Source of the DNA: Sarcocystis neurona
Lineage: Eukaryota; Apicomplexa; Conoidasida; Eucoccidiorida; Sarcocystidae
Assembly: GCA_000727475.1 (NCBI GenBank)
Contig: KL647292.1
Span: 4,473,132-4,537,131, forward strand
Direction of reading: 5' to 3'
DNA length: 64,000 nt
The notes below the pieces were generated by a model. The model saw only the letters and a program-made list of their open reading frames with translations. It searched no databases and was not told the DNA's origin. Every line of letters begins with the position of its first letter. Position 1 is the stretch's first letter. Below are positions 36,101-48,213 of the stretch, piece after piece. The translations under genes were made by a program, and so were the position numbers.

Positions 36101-37726
36101 GAATAGTGCTAGACAAAGGCGTACACGCCTACGTGACTGGTGCATGCGAGGACTCAGCCGAAGACACAAACGCGGATATGTAACAGACAGCTGCCCAGGC
36201 TCAGCAGTCAGCCCTGCAGAGCTGATCAGGCTACGTAGCTGGCCCAGTACACGGCTAGATGGACTCGCGCGCCCAGCTGGTGGTGGGCACTGTCTTTGTG
36301 GAAGGGCTATATAGTCTGTCATTTTGAGGAACTCCACCCGACACCTACGTGCAGCGCTCTCCTTGGCGAGAAGCCGTGACGCCGCAAACATATCCAGGAA
36401 GCTTAACCGATACGTATTGCGCTGGGGATTCGCTCAGCTGCCTCCCTGAAGGTGTGTTCAGCTAACTCACGGGACACTTGTTCAGCAAGCGTGCTGAAGA
36501 CGTATTCGGCTAGCCCACTGAAGGCACGTTCAGCTAGCTAGCCGGAAACATGTTTTCAGCTAGCTTGACTACCACTTAAGGCATAGCTTGCGAGCACCAC
36601 AGGCAGCCAGACGCATGAATGAATTTTGACACGTGGTGCAACGATCAACTTGGAAGCCTGTAGCTGGCCACGCAGATACGTGCATTACACACTTGGAGCA
36701 AAAGTTCTGCCAAACAGCTGACTAGCCGCCCTGACTGGGCTGCGCGCTACGGTGAACAGGCAGCCAGACGAAGTAGCTTCTTCGACGGCGTGGCTACACA
36801 GCCGCTGACAAACGGTCCCACACATGCGTCCGCAGCAGGTGTGTCTTGCTCCTTTGTCGCTACCATGCGTAACTCCACAGATCTCACTGCTTACGGAAAG
36901 CGTAGATTGGCTAAACATCAATCAATAGGCAATACGGACGAACAAGTATAATAAAAAACGTTGTCCACAATGTCAACTACCTTGAAAGCTATCACCGTCT
37001 TAGCCGTCGTGGCCCCCACTAATCCCTCTATGCGAAGTATCTGTGCACGGCAACGGCTGGTCGCCAAAATCTGGGCTACTCATGCGTGCGCTGCTGCTCC
37101 TGCACATGCTCTGGCAGCTGTTCCAGTGCTCACCCGTCCTACACGCATAAACACACACAAACATACATACATGTGACATCAGACGTTGATAGATACAGCT
37201 CTGAAAGCATCGACCTTAGTAGCCCACTCACGCAACGAAATGTACGGCTAGCTATAGCTACACCCAGTTCGACTGAGTAGGCCACCTGATGCGGCGCAGC
37301 TGTTTGCGTTGCCCGAAGAAGCAGCAGTAGCAGCACCAGGAGCGACAAACACAGGAGCACCGTAGGCTGTTAAACTTCACCTGCCACAGAACGAAGCCTG
37401 GCCGTGGGATGGTACAGCGTACATGCTGGCAACGAGGAGCAGCGGCTGCCTACATGGCAGTAGAACAACGACGTAAACGGCGAGCCCCACGCAGTCCTAG
37501 ATACGTACATAGAAGACACACTTATGGCTACGGAGACGGAGGTATGGACACGGATATGAAGATGTCCTGTAGAGCTGTAGCACACTTTTGTATGTAACTA
37601 TACCATGATATCAAGGTGCAGCCAGTCGCAGCCGGCCTCGAGCATGCGCTGCGCATCCTTGGCGGCGCAGCAGAGATCGCTGGCTAGGAGGGAGGGAGCG
37701 ATGATAGGTTTCAAAGTAGCCGACAT
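33102..37726 (-). CDS. RPE: Ribulose-phosphate 3-epimerase, complete, 5 exons including a 5-nt microexon
   Basis: Interconverts ribulose 5-phosphate and xylulose 5-phosphate in the pentose phosphate pathway. Exons: 37726-37604 (phase 0 end), 37138-37134 (microexon GACGG), 35135-34724, 33826-33757 and 33178-33102 (stop TGA). The total is 687 nt, 228 residues, which is normal for the family. Metal ligands are visible at H37, D39, H71 and D182 (motifs WLHLDIM, DVHLMV, VDGG). The phosphate/active-site loop VLVMTVEPGFGGQKF lies at residues 145-159, and the C-terminal phosphate site at residues 202-205 (A-G-T-S). The start MSATLKPIIAPSLLASDL fits the TIM-barrel first strand with no targeting peptide, suggesting a cytosolic enzyme. 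Donors: ATG|gtatag, GACGG|gtgagc, CAA|gtgagc, GCAG|gtggga. The four introns are about 465, 1998, 897 and 578 bp. Confidence 0.95.
34130..34195. repeat. (TA)n microsatellite in RPE intron 3
   Basis: Alternating TA with GCATA/ATCTATA interruptions inside the intron between exons 3 and 4. Confidence 0.9.
36430..36570. repeat. Degenerate 24-bp minisatellite in RPE intron 2
   Basis: About six units with core TTCAGCTAGCT: cgctcagctgcct, tgttcagctaact, ttgttcagcaagc, tattcggctagcc, cgttcagctagct and tgttttcagctagc. Each is followed by a ctgaagg/ccggaaac-type half. Confidence 0.75.
37134..37138 (-). other. RPE: 5-nt microexon (GACGG) of the RPE gene
   Basis: Without this exon the invariant Asp-Gly of the MDGHFVPN motif is missing between exon 1 (ends ATG, phase 0) and exon 3 (starts G CAC TTT, needing phase 2). 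On the minus strand the sequence gtgtag|GACGG|gtgagc supplies exactly D and two bases of G, with good acceptor and donor sites. The acceptor is preceded by a T-rich tract (tgtttgtgtgtgtttatgcg). Confidence 0.85.
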
Positions 37727-40700
37727 TCTGAAGAGATTTTCCCACAACAATGTATGGTCGTCAACAAAGTCGGTTTCCTCCTTTCCACTCCTTCCGCGAC
37801 TCTTTTGTTTGTCAACCGAAGGGCTGCTTCGCTCCCGTGGACCAATCTAAAAGCTCTTCCACGCAAACCTAAAAAAGACAAACTACGGGACTGTACTGCT
37901 GCTGCGCTTCACACGTAAACTTTTTATCAGCTCTACGCGGCGACAGCGTGGTCCTTCGGGCTGCTGCAGCATCGCGTTGTTGTGTTCCTGCAGCGAATCT
38001 GCGCAGCTGCTGCTTCCTCTGTTCGCGCTTCTCCTTCTTTCCGAACACTGTCACCCTGCCGCTCGGCGAAGGAAGTGCCTCATCTACCGCTGCTGTGTTT
38101 CTAACTGACGGTTGTCGTTGTTATCGATTACAGCCTCTGTCCCTCTTCAGATCTCTGTCTGCTGCTGCTCCCTTTGAGCCAGCCTCCACCCGGTATGTGG
38201 GACTTTCTCGAAGCAGCTGATGCAGCTGCTACAGACTTTGCGACAGCTGCCGGGGAAGACCTGCGCGGACGGAAACGTGAAGCAGGAGAGACAGAGCACC
38301 ATAACATCTGCTTCCTTTCAGAATCCTGCTGACCTCCATAGCACCAGCGAAAGGTAGGATTTCTGTGAACGACTCGAAGTGGATCGTTCCATAGATATAC
38401 CTCTCTGTCAGCGCACGTGGACCTGTTATACGCTGACTACAACGTCAAGCCACATGCAGTTTAAGAGGAATGCGCATGAACACGTCTTCCGTCTCTGTGT
38501 GTTGTCTGTGGACGCACGCATTCGTGCAGAGACACACGTATGCGTAGACGTGTACAGGTTGACGTATCACAGCTAGTATAGCAAGAGGAAGGCAGACTTG
38601 TAAATAACGAGACTGACTGGCAGGCTGACAGTTTCATCGTTCCGAACACCAAGTAGCACACGACGCAGGCCTTAAGCAGGGCGAGCAGTCCAACAGAGTG
38701 CGCACGACAGTTTTTACGGCCTGGACATGCAACAATCTTCTTCAAAGACTCTGAACTACAGTTTGCATCTACCTTCAATGCCGTGACATCTGCGGCTGTC
38801 AAAAAAGCACTGCTTACTGGAGAAGTATGACGTACAAAATACCCTTATAGACTGAAAATTCGTGTCGCGGATGACGTTCTGGTCACCGCACCGAAAAGAG
38901 ACTTGCAGAGCAAGTCTTACACGTGCGCGTGACTGGACGGTTCCGCGCAAACGAACGCAGTGGTGCAGCACTTCTCCCATAGTAGATAAACACATGACAC
39001 AAACCGATTTCAGGAGAGCAAACACTTCGTTTCTGTACGCCGTGGACAAACATTCTTCCATGTGACCCGAGCTATCGTTCAAAGTTGTTTTGCTATCGGC
39101 GTCGCCAATAAAGCCAATCGTAGAAGCGCTAAACAGGGTCATTCCCCAAGCTGAAGGCGCATCGTGTTTTGCATTACATCCGATAGCGAAATTACGACAC
39201 TTTGTAATCATTCCGTCACTTCGTGTACGTCAGACTCTCCATCAGAAGTTGAGGCTCTGGTAGTGCTGCCGCAGTGTAACAGTGGTTACTCTCTCGACGC
39301 GTATCAAAAACGTCATAGAAAAGACAGCCATAGGATGACAAACAACAGCTTTCTATTTACCATAAAAGCTTCTGACACGTTAACAGTCGTCGAAAAAAAC
39401 TTGTGCAGGACGGGAAACTGATCGAAGCAACAATTACTTAGTGGGTTTAGACTTCGAAGAGGGCCGCGGATTTGCAAGTTCTCAGATTACCTGGTGGTCG
39501 CTCTTGCGGCTCCCGGGAATATCAGAAGATACCAAACGGAATCCACACAACTCCACAGCAAAGGCCGAGGACCAAGGGGCTGTGGAAGTAAAGGTATATG
39601 CAAGTGACCTGGACAATAAATTCGCTCTCTTTGCGGCAGGCAGGCCAGGCCGGGTGCCGACGAGCGTCTCCTCAACTGGCTAGCAGGCGTAATCTTAGCA
39701 CTCGCGTCCCTCGCTTCGCGTGCCTGCGTATTCCCGTGTATGCAGATGGGGAGACCTACACGCAAGACTCACGTCGTGGCACATGACGGCGCATGCGGCT
39801 GCTAAATTGAAAGCCCCGTGGTAATTAGGGAAAGAATTTTCCATTACGAACACAGCCGCCGCCATTTTGGACTCTAGACTTCTTGTGCAGTTGCTGCGTG
39901 GCGCGCGGCGTTGTGTGCGCGGAAGAGGTTTAGTTCGGAAATGGGGCATGGGACGCCCAAGGCTAGGATGCGGGAAAGGGAGGATCACCCTGGCGTAGAA
40001 CTGAGCTTAAAGCCACAAAAAGCTGTCCCGTTAGAGCGTTGGAAGGCTTGTCATAGCCCGTTACACGACGACGCAGCAGTCAGCGCGGGTTTCTCAAAGT
40101 TCGCACGAAGTGGTGCCACCAGGAGTTCCGATGTAGCGCTGTATATAAATGGCAGTGCTACAACAGCGGAATCATACCACTCTGTAGCGTTGGAAACTTG
40201 TGCGGCATACCTTCCAGGAAACGACAATTTTGTGCGCTGGAAAGCTTCTTATGGTACGGTCACATCACAAACATGGAAAAACGGAGGGATGCGTGGACTA
40301 CGGACCCCTTAACACACAAAGGTTCACAACTATAATACGGTAGAAACTTCCCGCAGCATGGAAGATTGCGATAAGCTTTGCGTACTGGGACGGAGGGCTT
40401 GTACTGCTTTATTTGCCACTGTGGAGCTGTTTAGAATTTCAACTTCGCGGTAGCGTACCTCCACCGCGACGTTGATCGCGTATCTGTCACGTGCGCGACC
40501 CCGCAGGCTGCGTCGACCTGTCAAGAGCGAGGGAACCTGGAACCTAGAAATATATGAGGTCGCGGCAGGTCGGTCATGCAAGCACATGGGAGAAAGGGAT
40601 GAAGCGAGGCAGTTCGACGAGGACTGGTGGCACGGGGAGAGACGTTAAACAAAGTGTACCTCAGATCCACTGAGACACGCCGACGTGCGATTGTAAACCA

Positions 40701-42185
40701 CACACGGACGGGGTGGCACACAAACTGCCTAGCACGGTTCATTAATGGAATTGGTACGGTGAATGGCGACCAGGTACCTTTGAAAAGCTACCACTGAACA
40801 GCACAGTAAATTTGCCTTTCCACCTGGACTAAGTATTTTCAGCCGGTCTCTACAACGGATAAAGGAAATAAGTGTAGACGGCCCTTAGTGTGCGTGTTCA
40901 GCCAGTGTCGTACATCACGCACCTGCGCCGTGTATCTGCCAATGCGCAGCAGAACACCATGTACCTGGTAGCCATTATACCACGGTAACAGCCAAGCAGG
41001 AGCACGAAGAAGATAGGAAAATGTGGGTACCACTAGACATACGTACCGTAAATACGTACACATCTTCCCCACAAGAAGGTGCACCATTCAGCAAGGGGAG
41101 GTGCACACTCGGCAGCGGCGAAGTCGAATGCACACACTGTACCCATTAGCACCGAGTTCCAGAATTTCAGCACGGAATTTCCGACGTTTTTTCTGCGTAT
41201 CTGCTTCGCGCATGGTGAGTACAACGCTGAGCTGTCGGAGCCACCTGGAGGTACGCGATGCCCTCCCGACTTCGCGTGTGCGCTAGAATGAAAGCAGTGT
41301 TGTGTATCGTAGTGAAGCGTAAAGGATGTTCATTTCACTTAGCCGGCGAGCTCTGACCAGACCATCAAGTCGATCGCTCTCGTACACACCTGCGGATCAA
41401 TCGAAGGCTTTACGTCAACGGTCGTTCGCGTAAGGCGTGGGCTGTGGGTCGAAATGTCACCCTTGCTTGCGCGCTTACCAGTAACTAGCTCGACGTGGTC
41501 CGGTGTGCCTTTTTCTTGGATGCTCTCTTGCGCCGTAATCTCTCACACGTGTTTGGAGGGAGTAGAACTAACGCCGTCGTCGACCAGTTGAATCGGTGTG
41601 GGTGGAATCAATTGTAAAGAGTAGCCAGCCCTCCGGTGTGGAGCTCCCCGTGGGTGATGGTGGTGGCTATTATAGATTGAACATTGCATGTAGGAGGCTG
41701 CTCACGTTTACTTAGAAGACTGGTGCCTTCCGTGTGTTCTCTTCCTTGCACGTGTCCTCTAATTCTGTCGGTCCCGCCTGCAGTGAACTTCTTTGAGAAC
41801 CCCACTTGTTGAAATGCTGTCTACGTTACGTCGGTGCATATATTTGGACTAGAATAGATGTCGATAATCCTTCAACGTTTAGTGCTCGCCATTCGAATAG
41901 CTTGTACGTCGTGTTACCAGGAAACATAACCCAATGTCGCGGTCTGTGCAATGCGCCCACTTTTCTCAAACGCAGCGAGAGCCGATGAAATGATTCTGTT
42001 CCATGGCCACCGATACTCTGGCATTGCCTTGATCTGATAATACACATTTTCGTAGCATAATTGATACTGATGCGCATTGTATCGGCAAAGGACGGCAGCG
42101 TGCTAGCGACGCATCAAGCCTTCACAATATACACGGACCACGTGTCGATAAGGTGGCTAAACCGTGTCTCCAGAAAATCGGCAGC
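37727..42185. other. Gap between RPE and PDI genes, scattered unresolved coding-like segments
   Basis: No gene could be assembled. Minus-strand segments that look exonic are 41213-41140 (MREADTQKKRRKFRAEILEL), 39886-39783 (ENSFPNYHGAFNLAAACAVM followed by CACGAC|gtgagt), a segment near 39150-39020 (GFIGDADSKTTLNDSSGH) and 38054-37869 (GKKEKREQRKQQLRRFAAG). They might belong to one minus-strand gene, but intermediate joins failed on phase. On the plus strand a 133-codon frame at 39911-40312 is also open and non-repetitive. Confidence 0.35.
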
Positions 42186-45100
42186 ATGTGTTCAACCTAC
42201 GAGGTCAAAGGTTTCGCGCGTGTCGCGAGCCGCTCCCGCTGCCCTCTTTTTTGTTTATTAGTTGTTCTCGTTGTACTCTCCGCTGGTGAGGACCCTCGGC
42301 AGCTCACGTACAGCAAAAATTTCGCAGGACAACTTCGTGGTCTTTCAGTCCCTCAGCTGCTTGCAGCGGAAGCAGCCAAGAAGAGGAAACGGGTGTTGGA
42401 AGTGCGTAGAGATCCCGAGACAGGAGCACTGATTTACCCTCAAAAACCACTGAAGAAAAAGTCGAAAACTCCGCTGGTTGCACCTCATCCGATACGCATA
42501 TTGAAGAAGGATTCTTTTCAAACGTTCTTGGACCTACATAAGAAAGTGCTTGTGTACTACCACGCGACGGACACGTAAGTATGCCTTTCACCGTCAAAAC
42601 CGTTATTTGGCCGAAAGCATGTGCAGGTGGTAGGCGTTGAAATGATACACACACTACATTTTATGTAGGATCGCCACAAAAGTGCGAAGAAAGACACGGA
42701 AGTCAAGACTTCAGACACAGGGAAAGAGTCAGCAGCGCAAAACAGCGGATACCTTCGTAAGGCTCCAGTGTTTGTCGGCAACCAAAGACGCATACAGGAT
42801 GCTTGTGGCCCACTTAAAGGAAGATACACATCACACCTGTGCGTACTTTACGTTTCTGCCGAGCGCGGCAGCACGTCAGAAGTGGCACGTCCTACAATGT
42901 GTGTTGACGGCACAATTGCAGAGCCACACAGCCTACAAATGACATGGCGCAGTCGAGCGTTGTGTTCGGAGACACGGGCTACGGCAAGGAAATTAGCTGA
43001 ATCCTGCAGATGTAGACGGTGTGGTATCTGCGTAGAAGAGCACACTACCAATTTCAGGTTGCTTCTGTGTGCCCTGATAACTTTCGCACCGATTTACTCA
43101 GAAAAAATCGCCCACACCAGTTGTCTGCACTAATATTGGGGCTCAGTTTAATGTTTTCCAAGAAAATTCTCATCGAGTCAATAATGTGCGTGAGTACTTT
43201 TCCACACACTCCCTTAGACACTCGTTCGTTTCACAGGTGAAAACACATGTCGCCACAAGTCGATGCAAAATAGTCGACATATTGCTAAATTTTCAGGAAA
43301 GCTTATCACATTGGTACATGCCGAGTGACTTGTGCTCGCAGCAGTCACGTAAGGCCCGAGCCATTTGGCACGACAGTAGCACGACGATCTTGTACAGGCG
43401 GGTACAAAATCTTAGACTGAAGAATTTGTGTATCGAGTTTCCGTCAGAATGCACACGGACACGTCTTTCTTAGTACAGTTAAGAGTATTTCAGTGATTAA
43501 GAATGCACCCCTGCAAAAGCACAGTCGAGGCCTGTTTCCGCTGCACGATACACGAAAGAAGTGTAATTATGCGAGTGCAGTTTCACCGTTATCAACGCAC
43601 GTGAAGCTGATTTGGAGTGTGTGTCACCCGCCTTGAGCGCGTGATAGCTGGGGACCGTTTCTCAGACTTCTAATGTGCGTGAGGAAAGATGCCCGCTTGT
43701 GAACAAGCTCGGCAAATGTTCAGTTCGTTGCACACAACCATGTTAACTTAGCAGGATGTGAAGTATGTGGAAGCAGAGCTCAGTGTGCCCTACATTTGAT
43801 GTGTCACTGCACAGAAGTCCCTGTGTAATACGTGGTAAGTTCCAATGTGGTCGTCAGAATACAGCACACACTCCAGTATGTCACGAAAGACGAGTCCCAT
43901 GCTGTGCGGCAGAAGACAGCACTTTTATAAGACTACTCAGTGTATGAGAGTGTCAGACCTGATATTCAAGCTAGCGGTAAACAACAGCGTGGTACGGGTG
44001 CGTACGTGCGTACTGATTATCGTTGTAGGGGCAATTTTCGTCTTACACAAGGGTATACACATACCAGTGCTTGGCTTAGAAGTAGGCTGCACTTAACATG
44101 GTTTCGCCTGAACGTGTATCACTTGTGGTGTTCGGGGCCCTTTGCCCAGCACACCTGCATTGTTCAACAACGCACGCAACCTCTGGTTCAAAGATTAGCG
44201 TAGTCACAGTGGCGGTAATGTTGAAAAGTCAGACTATGCTAGGAATTATAAACGTTACCATTTATGCGACACTCAGGTGCCCGAAGTGCGCAGACGTGCG
44301 CCGGGAGATCGATGAGGTGAATGAGGGCCTCATCAAGTACTTCTACGCGACCACACTGGCGCAAGTCGATGTTGCGACAGAGGGCGTACTCGCCAGTCAG
44401 CAGGATGTGCAAAGAGTACCGGCACTCCTGTTTTATGAAGAAGGCACCAGAAGCCCGCCAGAAACGTACTACGGGAAGTGGACTGCGAAGCGAATTCTCG
44501 ACTGGGTGAGGATTGCCTGGTATACGAATTCACAATTTATGAAGCAAGGGAAGATACCAGAGGTGACGGCAGCAAGTCGGCGAATGGAGGGTATTCCGGA
44601 CGAGAGCACGGAGATCGTAGATAGACGACCCCATGGCAACAAAAGCAATACACACATCTCTCTCTTTAGAATTGCATACCTATGCATGTAGTTATATGTA
44701 CAGGAGCGAGGGTGGGAGAATTACATGTACGGGCGGCAACTCCGCTAGGGAAATTGGATATTTATGGGGTCAGTACGACGAGCAGCATAGAGCAGTTCAC
44801 GGTGCTGGAAGTCGGGGGAGATTATCTAGACAAAAACCACAGTGTACGGAGTACGCAGGTAGCCCCCAGTGGGTCAAGGAATACATCGTGTAGGGTGAGC
44901 AAAAGTGAAGCTGATGTCAATTGCTCACGGCGCTTCAGACGAATGGGTCTGTGCCTGAGTCAGTGGAGGTGACAGCGTAGGAGGTTGTGCGACTGGAGAC
45001 ACATGTTTCGCCCTGCTTATAGGAATAGAGGTAAACGGCTAGCGACGTTTTGAGACAAGGTTGCGTCTAACGCCGTCTTCAGCTGCAAAGACACCCCCGC

Positions 45101-48100
45101 GGCGGCCAACGCGACTTTGATCAAAATCGCGCCTTCCTGTCTTTTTGACCCATTTGCGCTCGAGAGTACGTGCACACACGTATACACATATACGCTCGTC
45201 TAACAAGTACGTAGAGATACACATATGTGTTTGACGTTATGGTAAGGGTATGTGTTTGTGTGCACTGATGTGTAAAGACCTATACTGATGAGACACACCG
45301 TATTCTTGCTGATTCAACAGTGCAAACGTGCTTGATGAGAGACAGAGCAACAGCGAGTCATGTACAATGAAGGCAACAAACGTCTTGTACAGCCGTGTAA
45401 CATTTGCACTGGCCTGTGCAGCCTCTTCATCCGGGGACTTATCTCTGCTTCTGCGTAGATGCACCTATATATATATATATATATATATTATTTTTACTCG
45501 GATGTATAGTCAAATACGTCTGCTTCAGAAGGTGTCCGCCGATGTAGGTATGAGCGTTCGCTACGTTGAGCTTGTACAACTATCATACTCGCCTCTGTCA
45601 GCGAACATTCTGTCCGCGTCTCTGCATGTTGAACTTGTTAAAGTAACGGCTGCATACACACCGACAAGTAACAGTGTACTAACATAGATGAACACACACA
45701 TGCACTGAGGAAGACATATTTATAAATGTGTATTTTTTCCCTTCGGTGGATAGAAATGTGCATATATATACACACACGTGCACTTATCATTTTGTGTGGC
45801 TAGACTTGGCGGGCGCGTCTGCAGGTGTGAGTATATCTACAGGTTCGTCGTCAAGATGGTTCCTTCATCCGATACCTAGCAGCAGCGCGTTTAGGAGACA
45901 AAGCGCCAATGTCGGCAGAAGACGAGGAAGTTGCCCTCAAAACAGCAGCAGCAAATTCCCCCTTTGTCACAGCCTTCGCCTACGTAGTGCCTGGCAGTGC
46001 GAAGGAAAAACTCATAAGAGATATAGCAAGTGACAATTCCAAATTGCGAGGCACGCTGGTGCACGTTCTTCCTGTGCAAGAGGCTAAGGATGCCAGGGTT
46101 GAAGTGCACAAAGCCCACCTGGTAAGAGGCACCCAAATAGAGGACGACAAGACAAACCAAACACTGTCTTTCTTTGATGCGGGACTAAATGATGTACACA
46201 TCACACATGTGCTCAGGTCTCACTGCAGGCCCCTTCATCGTGTGGGATTAAGAAACTAGGAATGCAGACCAAAATTCTGCTTTTGGGGGCGTTGTTTACG
46301 AGAGATAATGTATATATATATATACATATATGCATACACACATATGTGGGGCACTACATATGGGTACACATATTAAGCCGTTAAGACTGCTTCGAACGCA
46401 TATTCGGCGGGGCGGAACAACGTGTACGCGATGTTCCGCTTCTGCCTTAATCAACGCCGGCAGCAAACAGTACCCTTATGTAGGTACATTCGTAGGGAGT
46501 CTCGGACACGCTTGTCTGCGCGAGGCGATCGGCACCCAGGCTCTCCTCTACTCCTTCTTGGCCTTCTGTCATGTTCCTAGTAAATACATGGGTTTCTGCA
46601 CACATCTCTCCATAACAGCGCATAAAGAGTAGCAGTCTACACACATACGGGCCAACACATCCATTCATACATGCTGGCGCACAAACATGCACAAGCAGGT
46701 GCGCGCAGTACTTCGTGCGAAGCTGCCGCGCTCTGCAGATTACTGCTGCCTACCTCAACGTCATATACTGCGTACGTACACACGGAGCTGCGCACAGTGC
46801 TATTCATCCAGCTCCTACCCCTGGGATGCACCCCAAGCCACATATTTCAAGACCTGTCTGCAGATCCATTTTACGAACGCAGGCGCCCAGGTTCATACAC
46901 GCATGTCTGCACGTGTATGCACATACAAACATGCACGTGTGAAGACATACAATTGTGTGTAGATCCAGAAGTCAGATGAGTATTTGCGGACAGTGTGAAG
47001 CAGCCTCATTTCGCCCGATGAGTGAGCGCAGGAGACACACAGTAATGCATCAAGTAGGTGTACATGTAGAGGAATTCTGTACTGAAAACTAGAGGTTTGG
47101 CTGTCTGCAGCTGCAGTCGTAGGAATTACGGGAAAATTGGAAGAAATTTTGAGGTACCCATGTTCATAGTGATGCAGCGACGCCACCGTAGACAGTGACG
47201 TACACATAAAGATGTTTTGTTTATTAACCTCTGCCGGCCTACTTGCAGAGAACTGCTGCAGGCTACACAACGTACGACAGTCGACTCTATCTTTCTGAAG
47301 CTTTGGTCCGCAGAAAAGTCGCTGCAGGCAATCACGTCACGGTTATTTGTTCAGGGAGCACTGCTGTCGTCGTCTTCAGGCTTAGACAACGGTATTTCAA
47401 AAACTCTGCGGAAAGCAGTTATCGAACTGGTCCCTCGCACACACGGGCGTGTGCGTGTTTGGGTATGTGCGTAGCTCAAGCTTCCCATTTGCACAGGTAG
47501 ACCGTGAGAAGGTCTTTCCACGACACAAGTGACAAACGTCTTTTCCTGCTGGAAAATACATATAGGTGCACACCAGTTGAAGGTGGCTGGTGCGAACCGC
47601 ACATACCACATAATGTGGTCACCTCGAACTTCGCACCCTTCATTAGAACAGTCTGAAAACTCGTGTGTGCCCACCTGGATTCAACGATGTCACGCAACAC
47701 TGTGACGAGGGCGAACAACAAATATAAGCCTGCGAGTGTATCAACTCTGCTTTGCAGCCCTACGACTTATATGAAGAGGAGAAAGTAATAGACTATGGGC
47801 CTTCGAAATGGTCTAAGAACGAGTTACAGCGCATTCTGTGGGAGGCCCAGCAACGCGTCATCTACCCGCAGGCAGACGATTGTAAGACTCTACTTGTGTG
47901 CGTTACACTGCTTGATATCCTGATTCCGGCACTGTTACTGAATTATAAACTTAAGCCAAATCGCTTGCTAAGTTACGTTGATAGTTTGTCTATTGTCTTT
48001 AGGAAAGCGTGTCCGCTGATCTGCACCAGTGTACATATATATATATATATATATCTATCTATGTATGCTTTTATATGAGCTCCATATATGTCAGTACCCC

Positions 48101-48172
48101 TTGTATTACCTGCTCTGCTGGTCTCGGAACATGGTGTACGAAGCCATATAAATATGTGCACGTGTCGGAAGT

Positions 48173-48213
<41 letters not shown>

